Assembly: GCF_000830885.1 (NCBI RefSeq)
Contig: NZ_CP006951.1
Coordinates: 744,001 to 808,000 of the forward strand
DNA length: 64,000 nt
Direction of reading: 5' to 3'
Source: Dehalococcoides mccartyi CG5
GTDB taxonomy: Bacteria > Chloroflexota > Dehalococcoidia > Dehalococcoidales > Dehalococcoidaceae
Shown: one piece after another, positions 8,967 through 17,536 of the stretch
Layout: the number at the start of each line of letters is the position of its first letter
How positions within the stretch are numbered: the stretch's first letter is position 1
Notes under the pieces: model-generated
Database searches by the model: none
What the model was told of the DNA's origin: nothing
What the model saw: only the letters and a program-made list of their open reading frames with translations
Made by a program: the position numbers and the translations under genes

Positions 8967-10763
8967 TTGAAAAAGCTATTATCCGGCAATGAAGCTTTAG
9001 CCTTAGGTGCGTATGACGCAGGTCTTAAACTGGCCGCTGCCTATCCCGGCACTCCCAGTACCGAAATAATGGAAAATCTGGCTAAATTTCCAGATATACA
9101 TACCCAGTGGTCATCTAACGAAGCCGTAGCCGTAGAAGTAGCTACCGGTGCATCGTACACCGGGGTACGGGCACTGGCTGCCATGAAACACGTAGGCCTC
9201 AATGTAGCCGCCGATGCGTTTATGGCTGTTTCCACCACCGGTGTAAAGGGTGGATTAGTCATAATAGTAGCGGATGACCCCGGCATACATTCATCCCAGA
9301 ACGAACAGGATACCCGCCACTATGCACATCTTTCAAAAATGCCGGTGCTTGAGCCGTCAAACAGCCAGGAGGCTTATGATTATATGGCTCTGGCATTTGA
9401 GCTAAGCGAACATTTTGACACTCCGGTAATTCTGCGCAGTACTACCCGTGTTTCCCATTCCAGTTCTCTGGTAGAAACCCTCTCCGAAAGACAGGTACCT
9501 ACCCTGCCAAGCTTCAAACACGACGCCTCTAAACTGGTTATGGTACCCACCGCTGCCCGCATGCAGTGGCCGAAGGTACTTAAACGGGAAGAACTGATAG
9601 GCGAATATGCCGAAACCTGCCCCTTTAACAAATACATACCCGGAAATGCCAAACTGGGTATTATAAGCAGCGGCATTGCTTTTCAGTATGCCAGAGAAGT
9701 TTTCCCTGAAGCTTCTTTCCTGAAGCTGGGTATGACTTTCCCTTTGCCAAAAAACCTTATAAAAGAATTCAGCCAGAGTGTTGAAACTATATTTGTTGTA
9801 GAGGAACTGGATTCAGTTATTGAAGATGCTCTCTGCCGCATGGGTATTTCGGCAATAGGCAAAAAATATGTACCCCGCAGCGGCGAACTGAACCCGGATA
9901 TCATCCGTGCTTCTGCCGTAAAGGCAGGCATACTACCTGAACCAAAAGATATTCTGTTTAAACCTGCCACTTCAGACTTTCCCAAGCGGCCGCCGCTTTT
10001 ATGTGCCGGTTGCCCGCATACCGGCGTATTTTTTACCCTTAGCACACTGGGGCAGCGTTCGGCTCTGCCCGGCAAACCCAAACGTGAGCCCAAGCTGGTA
10101 CTTGCAGGTGACATAGGCTGTTACACTCTGGGTGCTTACCCCCCGCTTTCAGCTATGGATACCTGTGGCTGCATGGGCGGAAGCATCAGCCAGGCGGTAG
10201 GTATGGAAAAATCGGGCCTGACCGAGCCAGTTATAGCCATTATAGGTGACTCCACCTTTATGCATTCCGGTATAAATGGTCTAATTAATGCGGTTTATAA
10301 CCAGTCACGGATAACCATACTTATACTGGATAACCGCACCACCGCCATGACCGGCCATCAGGGAAACCCCGGTTGCGGTATTGCCGCAAGTGGTCAAACA
10401 GTTACCGAAGTGAATCTGGAAGAACTGGTAAAGGGAGCGGGCATAAAAAACCTCCAAATTATCCCTGCTTTTGACCTGAAATCCCTAAGAAACGGGCTGA
10501 AGAATGCGATATCCAGCGGGGAACTGAATGTGATAATTGTACGCGGGGAATGCAATGTAATCTGCCGTAAACGTTCCTTGCCCAATATTATAGACACCGG
10601 CCTGTGCAACCGCTGTGACGCCTGTCTTCTTTTAGGCTGTCCGGCTATCCAGCGTGAGGGTGATAAGCTATTTATAGACCAGGGTCTTTGTACCGGCAAT
10701 AACTGCAACCTGTGCCATCAGGTCTGCCCCAAAAAAGCCATTAAAACCAATGAGGCGGCGTAA
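8967..10763 (+). CDS. iorA: Indolepyruvate ferredoxin oxidoreductase, alpha subunit
   Basis: This subunit of the thiamine-diphosphate enzyme oxidatively decarboxylates aryl pyruvates to aryl-acetyl-CoA and reduces ferredoxin. From the TTG at 8967 (RBS GGGAG nine nt upstream) it has 598 residues. N-terminal pyrimidine-binding domain: YPGTPSTEI near residue 24. C-terminal ThDP/Mg domain: GDIGCYTLGAYPP near 382 and GDSTFMHSG near 425. The C-terminus carries two 4Fe-4S motifs, C-x2-C-x2-C-x4-C-P and C-x4-C-x2-C-x3-C-P. A longer in-frame reading from 8847 would run through the promoter, so the short start is preferred. iorB follows after 4 nt. Confidence 0.93.
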   Translation: MKKLLSGNEALALGAYDAGLKLAAAYPGTPSTEIMENLAKFPDIHTQWSSNEAVAVEVATGASYTGVRALAAMKHVGLNVAADAFMAVSTTGVKGGLVIIVADDPGIHSSQNEQDTRHYAHLSKMPVLEPSNSQEAYDYMALAFELSEHFDTPVILRSTTRVSHSSSLVETLSERQVPTLPSFKHDASKLVMVPTAARMQWPKVLKREELIGEYAETCPFNKYIPGNAKLGIISSGIAFQYAREVFPEASFLKLGMTFPLPKNLIKEFSQSVETIFVVEELDSVIEDALCRMGISAIGKKYVPRSGELNPDIIRASAVKAGILPEPKDILFKPATSDFPKRPPLLCAGCPHTGVFFTLSTLGQRSALPGKPKREPKLVLAGDIGCYTLGAYPPLSAMDTCGCMGGSISQAVGMEKSGLTEPVIAIIGDSTFMHSGINGLINAVYNQSRITILILDNRTTAMTGHQGNPGCGIAASGQTVTEVNLEELVKGAGIKNLQIIPAFDLKSLRNGLKNAISSGELNVIIVRGECNVICRKRSLPNIIDTGLCNRCDACLLLGCPAIQREGDKLFIDQGLCTGNNCNLCHQVCPKKAIKTNEAA

Positions 10764-10767
10764 GTTT

Positions 10768-11361
10768 ATGAAAAAGTTTGATATATTGATTGTGGGCGTG
10801 GGGGGACAGGGAGTCATACTGGCAAGTAATGTGCTGTGCGATGCGGCTATGGCCGCCGGCTATGATGTCAAAAAGACTGATACGCTCGGCATGGCTCAAC
10901 GCGGAGGAAGTGTAGTCAGCCACCTCCGTTTTGCTAAGGAAGTCCGCTCTCCCCTTATTTCAAAAGGGCAAACAGACCTTATTATTGCCTTTGAAAAACT
11001 GGAGTCTGCCCGCTATATGGAGTATCTGGGTTCACAAACCAAAGCGGTTATAAATGATATGGCCATGCCTCCGGCTTCCATAAGTCTGGGCCTGTCAAAA
11101 TACCCTTCAGATGCCGAAATACTGGACGGATATACCCGCTTAGGTATAAAAGTGGATTTTATAGCCGCAAATCAGGCAGTCAAAGAGCTGGGCAATCCTA
11201 AAATGCTGAATATATACCTTCTGGGATATGCCGCCCGTTATCTGCCCTTTGATTTTGAAATACTAACCGAGGCTATAAAGAAACGCCTTCCGCCAAAGTT
11301 ACTTGAGGCAAATTTGAAAGCATTTTCAGCGGGATACACAGCGTCCGCTAAGCAAAGCTAA
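10768..11361 (+). CDS. iorB: Indolepyruvate ferredoxin oxidoreductase, beta subunit
   Basis: A 197-residue gamma-type 2-oxoacid oxidoreductase subunit. The N-terminal nucleotide-like loop ILIVGVGGQGVILAS at about residues 5-19 and TDTLGMAQRGGSVVSH near 42 are hallmarks of IorB/PorG proteins. Start ATG at 10768 lies 4 nt after iorA; an in-frame start at 10750 would overlap iorA and is less likely. With IorA it forms the complete two-gene enzyme. Its tail overlaps by 4 nt the stop end of the convergent CBS gene. Confidence 0.92.
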   Translation: MKKFDILIVGVGGQGVILASNVLCDAAMAAGYDVKKTDTLGMAQRGGSVVSHLRFAKEVRSPLISKGQTDLIIAFEKLESARYMEYLGSQTKAVINDMAMPPASISLGLSKYPSDAEILDGYTRLGIKVDFIAANQAVKELGNPKMLNIYLLGYAARYLPFDFEILTEAIKKRLPPKLLEANLKAFSAGYTASAKQS

Positions 11362-11846
11362 CTCAGGGAGCAAGTATTATCAGATTCGGCAGATGCAATA
11401 TCTACCAAAAGCTTTGAAAGCAAGTCTGAAATTCTCAGTTCACCCACCAGTTTGCCTGCATCATCTATTACCGGCATTTCTACCATTTCCTTGTCTGCCA
11501 TCAGGTTTATGGCATGAGCAATGGCATCGGTTTGTTTGACGCTGATAATTTCGGAAGTTATTTCTTTAATAGTGCATGACTGGCTGAGTCGCAGTACTTC
11601 AAAAGCATCCGAACGGGTCACGATATGTTTTTCAGACACAATATTCAGCTTCACTTTTACCCATTCAAGCAGCTGTTTAAGTTTAACAACCCCGGTCAAA
11701 ATGCCATCTTTATTTACCACGAAAAGGACGTGGGTGTGCGTATGAGCAGCAAAAGCCTTTATGGCATATTCAATACCCATATCATCTTTAACCATCCGCT
11801 TGTCGGATATCTTTTCACACAGTTCACTGACGATAACGTTTTCCAA
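11358..11846 (-). CDS. CBS-pair domain protein
   Basis: A 162-residue soluble protein made of two CBS motifs, residues about 10-70 (VKDDMGIEYAIKAFA ... ILTGVVKLKQLLEW) and 85-150 (VKQTDAIAHAINLMADKEMVEMPVID). CBS pairs bind adenosyl nucleotides and sense energy state. No effector domain is attached, so it is a stand-alone sensor. It is the last gene of a NifU-like, zinc-ribbon, CBS operon, 14 nt after the zinc ribbon. The partner it regulates is unknown. Confidence 0.85.
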   Translation of the reverse strand: MENVIVSELCEKISDKRMVKDDMGIEYAIKAFAAHTHTHVLFVVNKDGILTGVVKLKQLLEWVKVKLNIVSEKHIVTRSDAFEVLRLSQSCTIKEITSEIISVKQTDAIAHAINLMADKEMVEMPVIDDAGKLVGELRISDLLSKLLVDIASAESDNTCSLS

Positions 11847-11860
11847 AATCCCTCACCCGT

Positions 11861-12061
11861 CTATTTTTCTTTTTGTACAGTTATCTCTGCCTGGCAATGG
11901 GGGCAACAGGATTCTCCCCGTCCAAACAACCCACCGCAAGCGGGGCAATAAAAAAGTGACAGCTTGCAGGCTTTGCAGAAAGGCATGCGTGCTTCAGTTT
12001 CAGTAGTAATATCACAATATGGGCAAGCAGCAGGATTTTTACCGGAATTTGAGTGTGTCAT
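11861..12061 (-). CDS. Small double zinc-ribbon protein
   Basis: A 66-residue protein with four CxxC pairs (CPYC, CKAC, CPAC, CPHC), enough for two zinc ribbons of the kind found in zinc-ribbon or rubredoxin-like adaptors. The ATG at 12059-12061 begins one nt after the stop of the NifU-like gene, with an AGAGG RBS inside that gene; a longer in-frame start inside the upstream gene is unlikely. No enzymatic motif is visible. Position between an Fe-S scaffold and a CBS sensor is the only clue to its role. Confidence 0.75.
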   Translation of the reverse strand: MTHSNSGKNPAACPYCDITTETEARMPFCKACKLSLFYCPACGGLFGRGESCCPHCQAEITVQKEK

Positions 12062-12062
12062 A

Positions 12063-12446
12063 TTAACCTCTGGCCTGAACTTTGATTTTATAGTCGGCAA
12101 TAGCGCTGTGCAAGGCTTGTGGCCCCATTTGGGAACAATGGTTACGGTTCTGGGGCAACCCCTTTATTTCAGCCTCTACTGCCTTGTTATCAATCTTCAT
12201 GGCTTCTTCAATTGTCTTGCCGGTAGCCATCAGGCTTACCAAACTGGATATAGCTACAGCCGCCCCGCAGCCATAAGTTTTAAACTTAACTTCTACCAAA
12301 CGGTTATCTTTAACCCTTATGTAAAATTCAGTAACATCGCCACAAACGGCATTGCCGGCCCTGCCTATCCCGTCAGGATTTTCCATTTCACCTGAATTAA
12401 GAGGATTAACGAAATATTCCATAACCTTTTCAAAGTACAAAGTCAT
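12063..12446 (-). CDS. NifU/IscU-like iron-sulfur cluster scaffold protein
   Basis: A 127-residue NifU N-terminal-domain protein. The three ligand cysteines of the scaffold are present: AVCGD (residue 35), KTYGCGAA (60) and HCSQMGP (104). These proteins assemble transient 2Fe-2S/4Fe-4S clusters from a cysteine desulfurase and pass them to apoproteins. No iscS/nifS or other isc gene is adjacent here. RBS AAGGGG lies about 8 nt upstream. Fe-S delivery is essential in this organism, with its many ferredoxin-type enzymes. Confidence 0.88.
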   Translation of the reverse strand: MTLYFEKVMEYFVNPLNSGEMENPDGIGRAGNAVCGDVTEFYIRVKDNRLVEVKFKTYGCGAAVAISSLVSLMATGKTIEEAMKIDNKAVEAEIKGLPQNRNHCSQMGPQALHSAIADYKIKVQARG

Positions 12447-12575
12447 ATCACATCCCCTTTTCCCCGGATACTATTAGGATAACAATAGAAAAACCAAAAA
12501 GCAAAACTTAACTCTTATATAATTTTAACACATACTTTTTAAGCTTAACAGTCAAACCTTAAACCATATCTTGTG

Positions 12576-12584
12576 TGCTATAAT
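12576..12584 (+). promoter_or_regulatory. Extended -10 promoter of the SHOCT-copper ATPase operon
   Basis: TGC followed directly by a perfect TATAAT (12579-12584) forms an extended -10 element; no convincing -35 is seen. It lies 30 nt before the ATG at 12615. Confidence 0.65.
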
Positions 12585-12614
12585 ATTACAAAATATGCCG
12601 AGGAGGCCAAAACC

Positions 12615-12869
12615 ATGATGTTTGATTGGTCAAGTGCTGGCTGGGGCTGGATGATTTTTGGCGGTATCTTCATGGTCATTTTCTGGTGTGCTATTATCGG
12701 AGTAATTATCTGGGGCATTATCCACCTTACTAAAAAAGGGCAGACTGCATCTTCCGTTTCATCTGCAACCAATAAAACCCATTACATGGAAATATTGAAA
12801 GAACGCTATGCAAAGGGCGAGATAACCAAGGAAGAATTTGATCAAATGAAAAAAGACCTCTTGTCTTAG
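12615..12869 (+). CDS. Small membrane protein with C-terminal SHOCT domain
   Basis: An 84-residue protein. One hydrophobic helix (about residues 12-36) follows a tryptophan-rich N-terminus, and the C-terminal 30 residues form a SHOCT motif (LKERYAKGEITKEEFDQMKKDL). SHOCT domains are short oligomerisation or regulatory tails. The ATG at 12615 has a strong AGGAGG RBS. The gene is 9 nt upstream of the copper ATPase and shares its promoter. Such small SHOCT membrane proteins commonly accompany copper ATPases, so a copper-response accessory role is likely but unproven. Confidence 0.8.
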   Translation: MMFDWSSAGWGWMIFGGIFMVIFWCAIIGVIIWGIIHLTKKGQTASSVSSATNKTHYMEILKERYAKGEITKEEFDQMKKDLLS

Positions 12870-12878
12870 CCCAAAGCA

Positions 12879-15365
12879 ATGCCTGAAAATAACCTGACAG
12901 ATACTCTGCCCAAGATAATTACAGGTATAAGCGGCATGTCATGTACCAGATGTGCCGCCGGTATAGAAGGCCGTTTGTCAAAAACAGCCGGGGTAATAAA
13001 CCCCAAACTGAATTTCGCCTCCGGCAAGCTTATATTTAATTATGATCCTTCCATTATCAATCTGGCAGATATCAAGTCAATTATCACTGATTTGGGTTAT
13101 GGCATTATCAGCCGCAAATCCATTTTCCCCATAAAAGGCCTCCACTGTGCATCCTGTGTAGCCAGGGCAGAAAAAGCTCTGAAGAATACCGTCGGCGTAA
13201 TTAATGCCAGTGTCAATCTGGCTAACCAGACTGCCAGTGTAGAATATCTGGACTCCATTACTTTCCGCGAACTCAGCCAGTCTATAAGCAATATGGGTTA
13301 TGAACTTTTGCCTGAAGAAACGCCTCAGGATGAACTTTCCCGATCAGAAGATGCCGAAACCCGTAAATTGAAACGGGAACTTTCCGTCGCTTTGCTACTT
13401 GGAATATGTCTTATGATAACCGGTTTCCTGCCTGCATTCAGCGGTAAGGAAATTTTAATGTTCCTGCTGGCAACGCCTGTTCAGTTTTGGGCAGGTATAC
13501 GTTTTTACAGGGGGGCATTTTCCGCCCTGAAAAACCGTACTACAGATATGAATACCCTTATAGCACTGGGTACTTCCGCAGCCTATCTGTACAGCCTGAT
13601 AGCTTTGCTATTTCCATCTTTATTTGATTCGCCCCTGCTGGAAAAACACCTGTACTTTGACACCTCCGCCATGATTATCGCCCTTATCCTGACCGGGCGT
13701 TTTTTGGAATCCCGTGCCAGAGGGCGTACCTCTGATGCCATTCGCCGTCTGATAGGTCTGCAGCCTAATACTGCCTCAGTTATCAAAGACGGAAAGGAGA
13801 TTTTGGTAAGCATCAGCCAAGTTATGGCAGGCGATAAGATTGTTATCCGCCCGGGTGAAAGACTGCCGGTAGACGGACTGATACTGGAGGGTTATTCCAG
13901 TCTGGATGAATCTATGATAACCGGCGAAAGTATTCCGTCTGAAAAAAAGACCGGTGATAATGTCATTGGCGGTACATTCAATCAAACCGGTGCGTTTACA
14001 TATGAAGCCCGAAAAGTTGGGGCAGATACCGCACTTGCCCGTATAATCCGTCTGGTTGAGGAAGCTCAGGGTAGCAAAGCCCCTATTCAGCGTCTGGCAG
14101 ATAAAATAGCCTCGGTCTTTGTGCCTGCGGTTATAGGAATAGCTATATTGATCTTTGTTTTCTGGCTGGCCTTAGGGCCTGAGCCATCTTTTACTTATGC
14201 ATTTTTGAACCTGATAGCAGTACTGATTATCGCCTGCCCGTGTGCTTTGGGGCTGGCCACACCTACAGCCCTGATTGTCGGCATGGGAAAAGGGGCTGAA
14301 AACGGGATACTTATTCGCAGTGCAGTAGCTCTTGAGAAAATGCATAAGCTGGATACTATTGTACTGGATAAAACAGGCACCCTTACCCGCGGCAAACCGG
14401 TACTGAGCAATCTGGTAAGCCACCGTCTGGATAAAGATGCCTTTTTAACTTTGACTGCTTCTGCCGAACAGTTTTCCGAGCACCCGCTGGCCAAAGCTAT
14501 CTTGAAAGAAGCTGTACGCAAAAAACTTGAACTTTCAAACCCGTCGGAATTTTCCGCTTTGCCGGGCGCAGGGCTAAAAGCTACCATAAACGGCGCCCAA
14601 ATACTCATTGGCAACGCCAACCTGATGCAGTCCAATAATATATCACTGGGTGCATATCAAGCTGAAGCTGATAAACTCTGGGAAGCGGGGGAAAGCCTTA
14701 TTTTCGTAGCTGTAGATGGCAAACCTGAGGGTATTGTGGCCATCAGGGATATTTTGAAACGCGAATCTGCTGCGGTTATTGCCGAACTGAAAGCAAACAA
14801 ACTTAATCCGATTATGCTCACAGGTGACAACCACCGGGCAGCCAAACGTATTGCAGATGAGTTGGGTATAGACCAATATATAGCTGAGGTCAAACCCGAA
14901 GACAAGTCTAATCTGATAAAAGACCTTCAGGCAAAAGGTCACTTTGTAGCGATGGTGGGGGACGGTATCAATGATGCCCCGGCACTGGCTAAGGCAGATG
15001 TAGGCATAGCCATTGGCACCGGCACTGATATAGCTATGGAAACTGGTGATATCACCCTTATTTCAGGTGATCTTTTCGGCATTACCAAAGCTATTCGTTT
15101 GAGCAAGGCAACTTTAAATACTATCCGCCAGAACCTTTTCTGGGCGTTCTTCTATAATATTATTCTGATTCCGGTAGCAGCCGGTGTACTCTACCTGTTT
15201 TTCAGCCAGAATGGCGTGCCTCAACCCCTGCGGTTCTTTCTGGGGGAATACGGCTTTTTAAACCCCATACTGGCGGCTCTGGCCATGGCTATCAGCTCTC
15301 TGACCGTAGTCGGCAACTCTCTCCGCTTGCGAAGTCTAAAACTAAGTAGCTATCCGAAGCAATAA
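12879..15365 (+). CDS. copA: Cu+-translocating P1B-type ATPase
   Basis: An 828-residue copper-exporting P-type ATPase. Two N-terminal heavy-metal-associated domains carry MSCTRC (C22/C25) and LHCASC (C90/C93). Membrane helices surround the CPC ion-binding motif (about residue 452). The actuator TGES, phosphorylation DKTGT (about 495), HPLAKA and hinge GDGINDAP (about 693) motifs are all intact. Two metal-binding domains and CPC indicate Cu+ (or Ag+) specificity. The start codon has only a weak RBS and probably depends on coupling to the SHOCT gene 9 nt upstream. Confidence 0.95.
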   Translation: MPENNLTDTLPKIITGISGMSCTRCAAGIEGRLSKTAGVINPKLNFASGKLIFNYDPSIINLADIKSIITDLGYGIISRKSIFPIKGLHCASCVARAEKALKNTVGVINASVNLANQTASVEYLDSITFRELSQSISNMGYELLPEETPQDELSRSEDAETRKLKRELSVALLLGICLMITGFLPAFSGKEILMFLLATPVQFWAGIRFYRGAFSALKNRTTDMNTLIALGTSAAYLYSLIALLFPSLFDSPLLEKHLYFDTSAMIIALILTGRFLESRARGRTSDAIRRLIGLQPNTASVIKDGKEILVSISQVMAGDKIVIRPGERLPVDGLILEGYSSLDESMITGESIPSEKKTGDNVIGGTFNQTGAFTYEARKVGADTALARIIRLVEEAQGSKAPIQRLADKIASVFVPAVIGIAILIFVFWLALGPEPSFTYAFLNLIAVLIIACPCALGLATPTALIVGMGKGAENGILIRSAVALEKMHKLDTIVLDKTGTLTRGKPVLSNLVSHRLDKDAFLTLTASAEQFSEHPLAKAILKEAVRKKLELSNPSEFSALPGAGLKATINGAQILIGNANLMQSNNISLGAYQAEADKLWEAGESLIFVAVDGKPEGIVAIRDILKRESAAVIAELKANKLNPIMLTGDNHRAAKRIADELGIDQYIAEVKPEDKSNLIKDLQAKGHFVAMVGDGINDAPALAKADVGIAIGTGTDIAMETGDITLISGDLFGITKAIRLSKATLNTIRQNLFWAFFYNIILIPVAAGVLYLFFSQNGVPQPLRFFLGEYGFLNPILAALAMAISSLTVVGNSLRLRSLKLSSYPKQ

Positions 15366-15392
15366 TACATACGTTATAAGTAGTGATACGTA

Positions 15393-15421
15393 TTGAGACA
15401 TTTTTGCCTGCGTGTCATACT
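15393..15421 (+). promoter_or_regulatory. Putative promoter of the Hsp20 gene
   Basis: TTGAGA (15393-15398), 17-nt spacer, CATACT (15416-15421), 41 nt before the ATG. A short dyad TACGT...ACGTA (15370-15374/15388-15392) overlaps its upstream edge and could be an operator; it is not a CIRCE element. Confidence 0.5.
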
Positions 15422-15462
15422 TTTTATATGGATAATGAGCGGGCATAAAAGGAGGTATGATT

Positions 15463-15951
15463 ATGACTCTGGAAAGATGGCAACCCGGTTGGTCACTTCG
15501 CCCCTGGCGTCCTTTCCGAGAAGTACTCAGTCCCGGCCTCTGGAACATGCTTACTAATGAACGTGACTGGCTGCCGGCAACCGAAATGGTAGAACTCAAA
15601 GACAAATATCTGATAAAAGCAGAAATGCCCGGAATAAACGAAGAGGATATTGAAGTCTCGGTATCTGATAACGTTCTCAGCATAAAAGGTGAAAAAAAGT
15701 GCGATTGCGAAATATCAGAAGAGAACTATTATTTCAGTGAGAGGAGTTACGGCAGTTTCTCACGCTCTATGACCCTGCCCAATAATACCGACCCTCAGAA
15801 TATTGCTGCCACTCTGGATAATGGCATTCTGGAAATTACCATACCCAAGTCATCTGAGGCCAAACCCAAAAAAGTTTCGGTAATCAAGGCCGCCAAACCC
15901 AAAAAAACTGACCTTAATACCCAATCCATAAAACCTAAAGCCCAATCCTGA
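15463..15951 (+). CDS. Hsp20/alpha-crystallin small heat-shock protein
   Basis: A 162-residue small heat-shock chaperone that holds unfolding proteins. The alpha-crystallin domain covers about residues 40-130 (PATEMVELKDKYLIKAEMPG, IEVSVSDNVLSIKGEK, TLDNGILEITIPK). The C-terminus is lysine-rich. The ATG at 15463 stands 7 nt after GGAGG, a better fit than the ATG at 15457, which is only 1 nt from it. It begins the stress-protein set with ferritin-like and superoxide dismutase genes. Confidence 0.92.
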   Translation: MTLERWQPGWSLRPWRPFREVLSPGLWNMLTNERDWLPATEMVELKDKYLIKAEMPGINEEDIEVSVSDNVLSIKGEKKCDCEISEENYYFSERSYGSFSRSMTLPNNTDPQNIAATLDNGILEITIPKSSEAKPKKVSVIKAAKPKKTDLNTQSIKPKAQS

Positions 15952-16003
15952 CAATGGCTATACACTGCCCGCTCTAAATAATCCAAATAGAGAAAGGACT
16001 CCA

Positions 16004-16831
16004 ATGGAAAAATCAAAAACCATAGAGCTACTCACAAAAGATATGGAAGATGAGCATGGAGCCATTATCCAATATCTGGGTCATGCATATGCTATCGGCG
16101 AAGGTGAGGTAGCTTGTGAAATAGAAGCCATTGCCCGTGAAGAAATGCGCCATCTGGACTGGCTTGCAGAAGCTATCACAACTTTGGGCGGCGAACTGAG
16201 TTTTAAACGCGGCATGATGGATATGACCGGTAAGACTGTATCTGAATGGATGCAGGCTAATGTGGGGCTTGAGAATGGGGCCATTACCCAATACCGCGAG
16301 CATATAAAACTCATTGATGACCCCAAGATTAAGCGCTTGTTAGAACGCATACTCGCAGATGAAGAATCCCATCAGGGTGATTTCAAGCATTTTGTTGAAA
16401 AAACCCTGCGCGAAAAAATGGTGGACCGCCGCGGAGATACATCTAATATTACCACTGAAAACCTGAGTTGGGGCATAAAACACGAATACACTGTTATCAT
16501 CCAGTATCTGCTTCAATCTTACTCAGCTAAAAACGAAGAAACCCGAAAAGAACTTCAGGATCAGGCTATAAACGAAATGCAGCACATGGGCTGGCTGTCA
16601 GAAAAAATGATAGATAAAAAAGGCCACCCCCATCTGGAACATGATAAATTTGAAAAAACCCGTGATCATACCAAAATGCTCAAGGCAGACATAGAGTTAG
16701 AACACAAGGTAGCCGATAAATATGACCAATCTGCTGCCCAAACAAACGAAAGTGATGTCAAAGAACTTTTCCAGAAGCTGGCAACCCACGAACGTTACCA
16801 CGCTGAAATATTCAAAGACCTTTTGGAATAA
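16004..16831 (+). CDS. Double ferritin-like (bacterioferritin/DUF2202-like) di-iron protein
   Basis: A 275-residue, almost wholly helical protein made of two ferritin-like four-helix bundles. Domain 1 (about 1-135) has EDEHGAIIQY, AREEMRHLDW and DEESHQGDF; domain 2 (about 150-275) has KHEYTVIIQYLL, INEMQHMGW and THERYHAEIF. The repeated Glu and ExxH pattern is that of di-iron sites. Likely roles are iron storage or peroxide removal. The tandem doubling is notable because most ferritin-like proteins carry one bundle per chain. RBS AAAGGA precedes the ATG. It sits between Hsp20 and superoxide dismutase. Confidence 0.85.
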   Translation: MEKSKTIELLTKDMEDEHGAIIQYLGHAYAIGEGEVACEIEAIAREEMRHLDWLAEAITTLGGELSFKRGMMDMTGKTVSEWMQANVGLENGAITQYREHIKLIDDPKIKRLLERILADEESHQGDFKHFVEKTLREKMVDRRGDTSNITTENLSWGIKHEYTVIIQYLLQSYSAKNEETRKELQDQAINEMQHMGWLSEKMIDKKGHPHLEHDKFEKTRDHTKMLKADIELEHKVADKYDQSAAQTNESDVKELFQKLATHERYHAEIFKDLLE

Positions 16832-16860
16832 AAATATATTACACTTCGGAGGAACAGGCT

Positions 16861-17439
16861 ATGTACACTGCACGTGACTATTCTGCCCTGACTGGTATTG
16901 AAGGGTTTTCTGATACCCTGCTTAAAAACCATTTTACTTTATACCAAGGTTATGTAAACAACACCAACAAACTTGCGGATACTTTAAAGGCCATGCTTGA
17001 GGAAGGTAAAACAGCTACGCCGGAATATGCTGAGCTCAAACGCCGTTTCGGGTTTGAATTTGACGGTATGCGTTTGCACGAATACTATTTTTCTAACCTT
17101 GGAAAATCTGTACCCCTATCAGAAACGGGCAAATTCTACCAGGCACTGGCAGCAGAATTCGGTAGTTACCAGCTCTGGGAAGCAGACTTTAAAGCTACCT
17201 CCGCTATGCGGGGCATAGGCTGGGTAATACTCTATAAAGACCCTCAGACCGGACGCCTGTTTAACCAGTGGATAAACGAGCATGAAGCCGGGCATCTGGC
17301 AGGTGCCACCCCGATACTGGTAATAGACGTATTTGAACATGCCTTCCTGACAGATTACGGGCTGAAACGAGCAGAATACATTGCTGCCTTTATAAAAAAT
17401 ATAAACTGGTCTGAGGTGGAAAAACGTTTCCTGATATAA
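16861..17439 (+). CDS. sodA: Iron/manganese superoxide dismutase
   Basis: A 192-residue Fe/Mn superoxide dismutase. Metal-ligand positions appear in LLKNHFTLYQGYVNN (first His, about residue 25), LHEYYFSN (second His, about 71), and VIDVFEHAF (Asp and His, about 155-159). The C-terminal domain has the GIGWVILY and INEHEAGH-like stretches. Strict anaerobes often keep such an enzyme for transient oxygen exposure. RBS GGAGG is 7 nt before the ATG. The iron versus manganese preference cannot be judged from what is visible. Confidence 0.93.
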   Translation: MYTARDYSALTGIEGFSDTLLKNHFTLYQGYVNNTNKLADTLKAMLEEGKTATPEYAELKRRFGFEFDGMRLHEYYFSNLGKSVPLSETGKFYQALAAEFGSYQLWEADFKATSAMRGIGWVILYKDPQTGRLFNQWINEHEAGHLAGATPILVIDVFEHAFLTDYGLKRAEYIAAFIKNINWSEVEKRFLI

Positions 17440-17463
17440 ACTTATTCTTAATATCCCAAAAAA

Positions 17464-17493
17464 CCAAAGGGCAGTAGAAATACTGCCCTTTGG
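17464..17493 (-). terminator. Perfect 13-bp hairpin terminator
   Basis: Arms 17464-17476 and 17481-17493 are exact complements around a GAAA (minus: TTTC) loop. On the minus strand it is followed by TTTTTT, so it terminates the zinc-ribbon membrane gene at 17537-18307. It also stands 24 nt after the superoxide dismutase stop and may serve both convergent genes. Confidence 0.85.
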
Positions 17494-17536
17494 CATACAC
17501 TTCTGGTATATTTTGAAACCCTAAAACGGTTATAAG

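Noticed and set aside
15370-15392. TACGT...ACGTA dyad before Hsp20 considered as CIRCE
   Set aside because: It does not match TTAGCACTC-N9-GAGTGCTAA; kept only as a weak dyad note.
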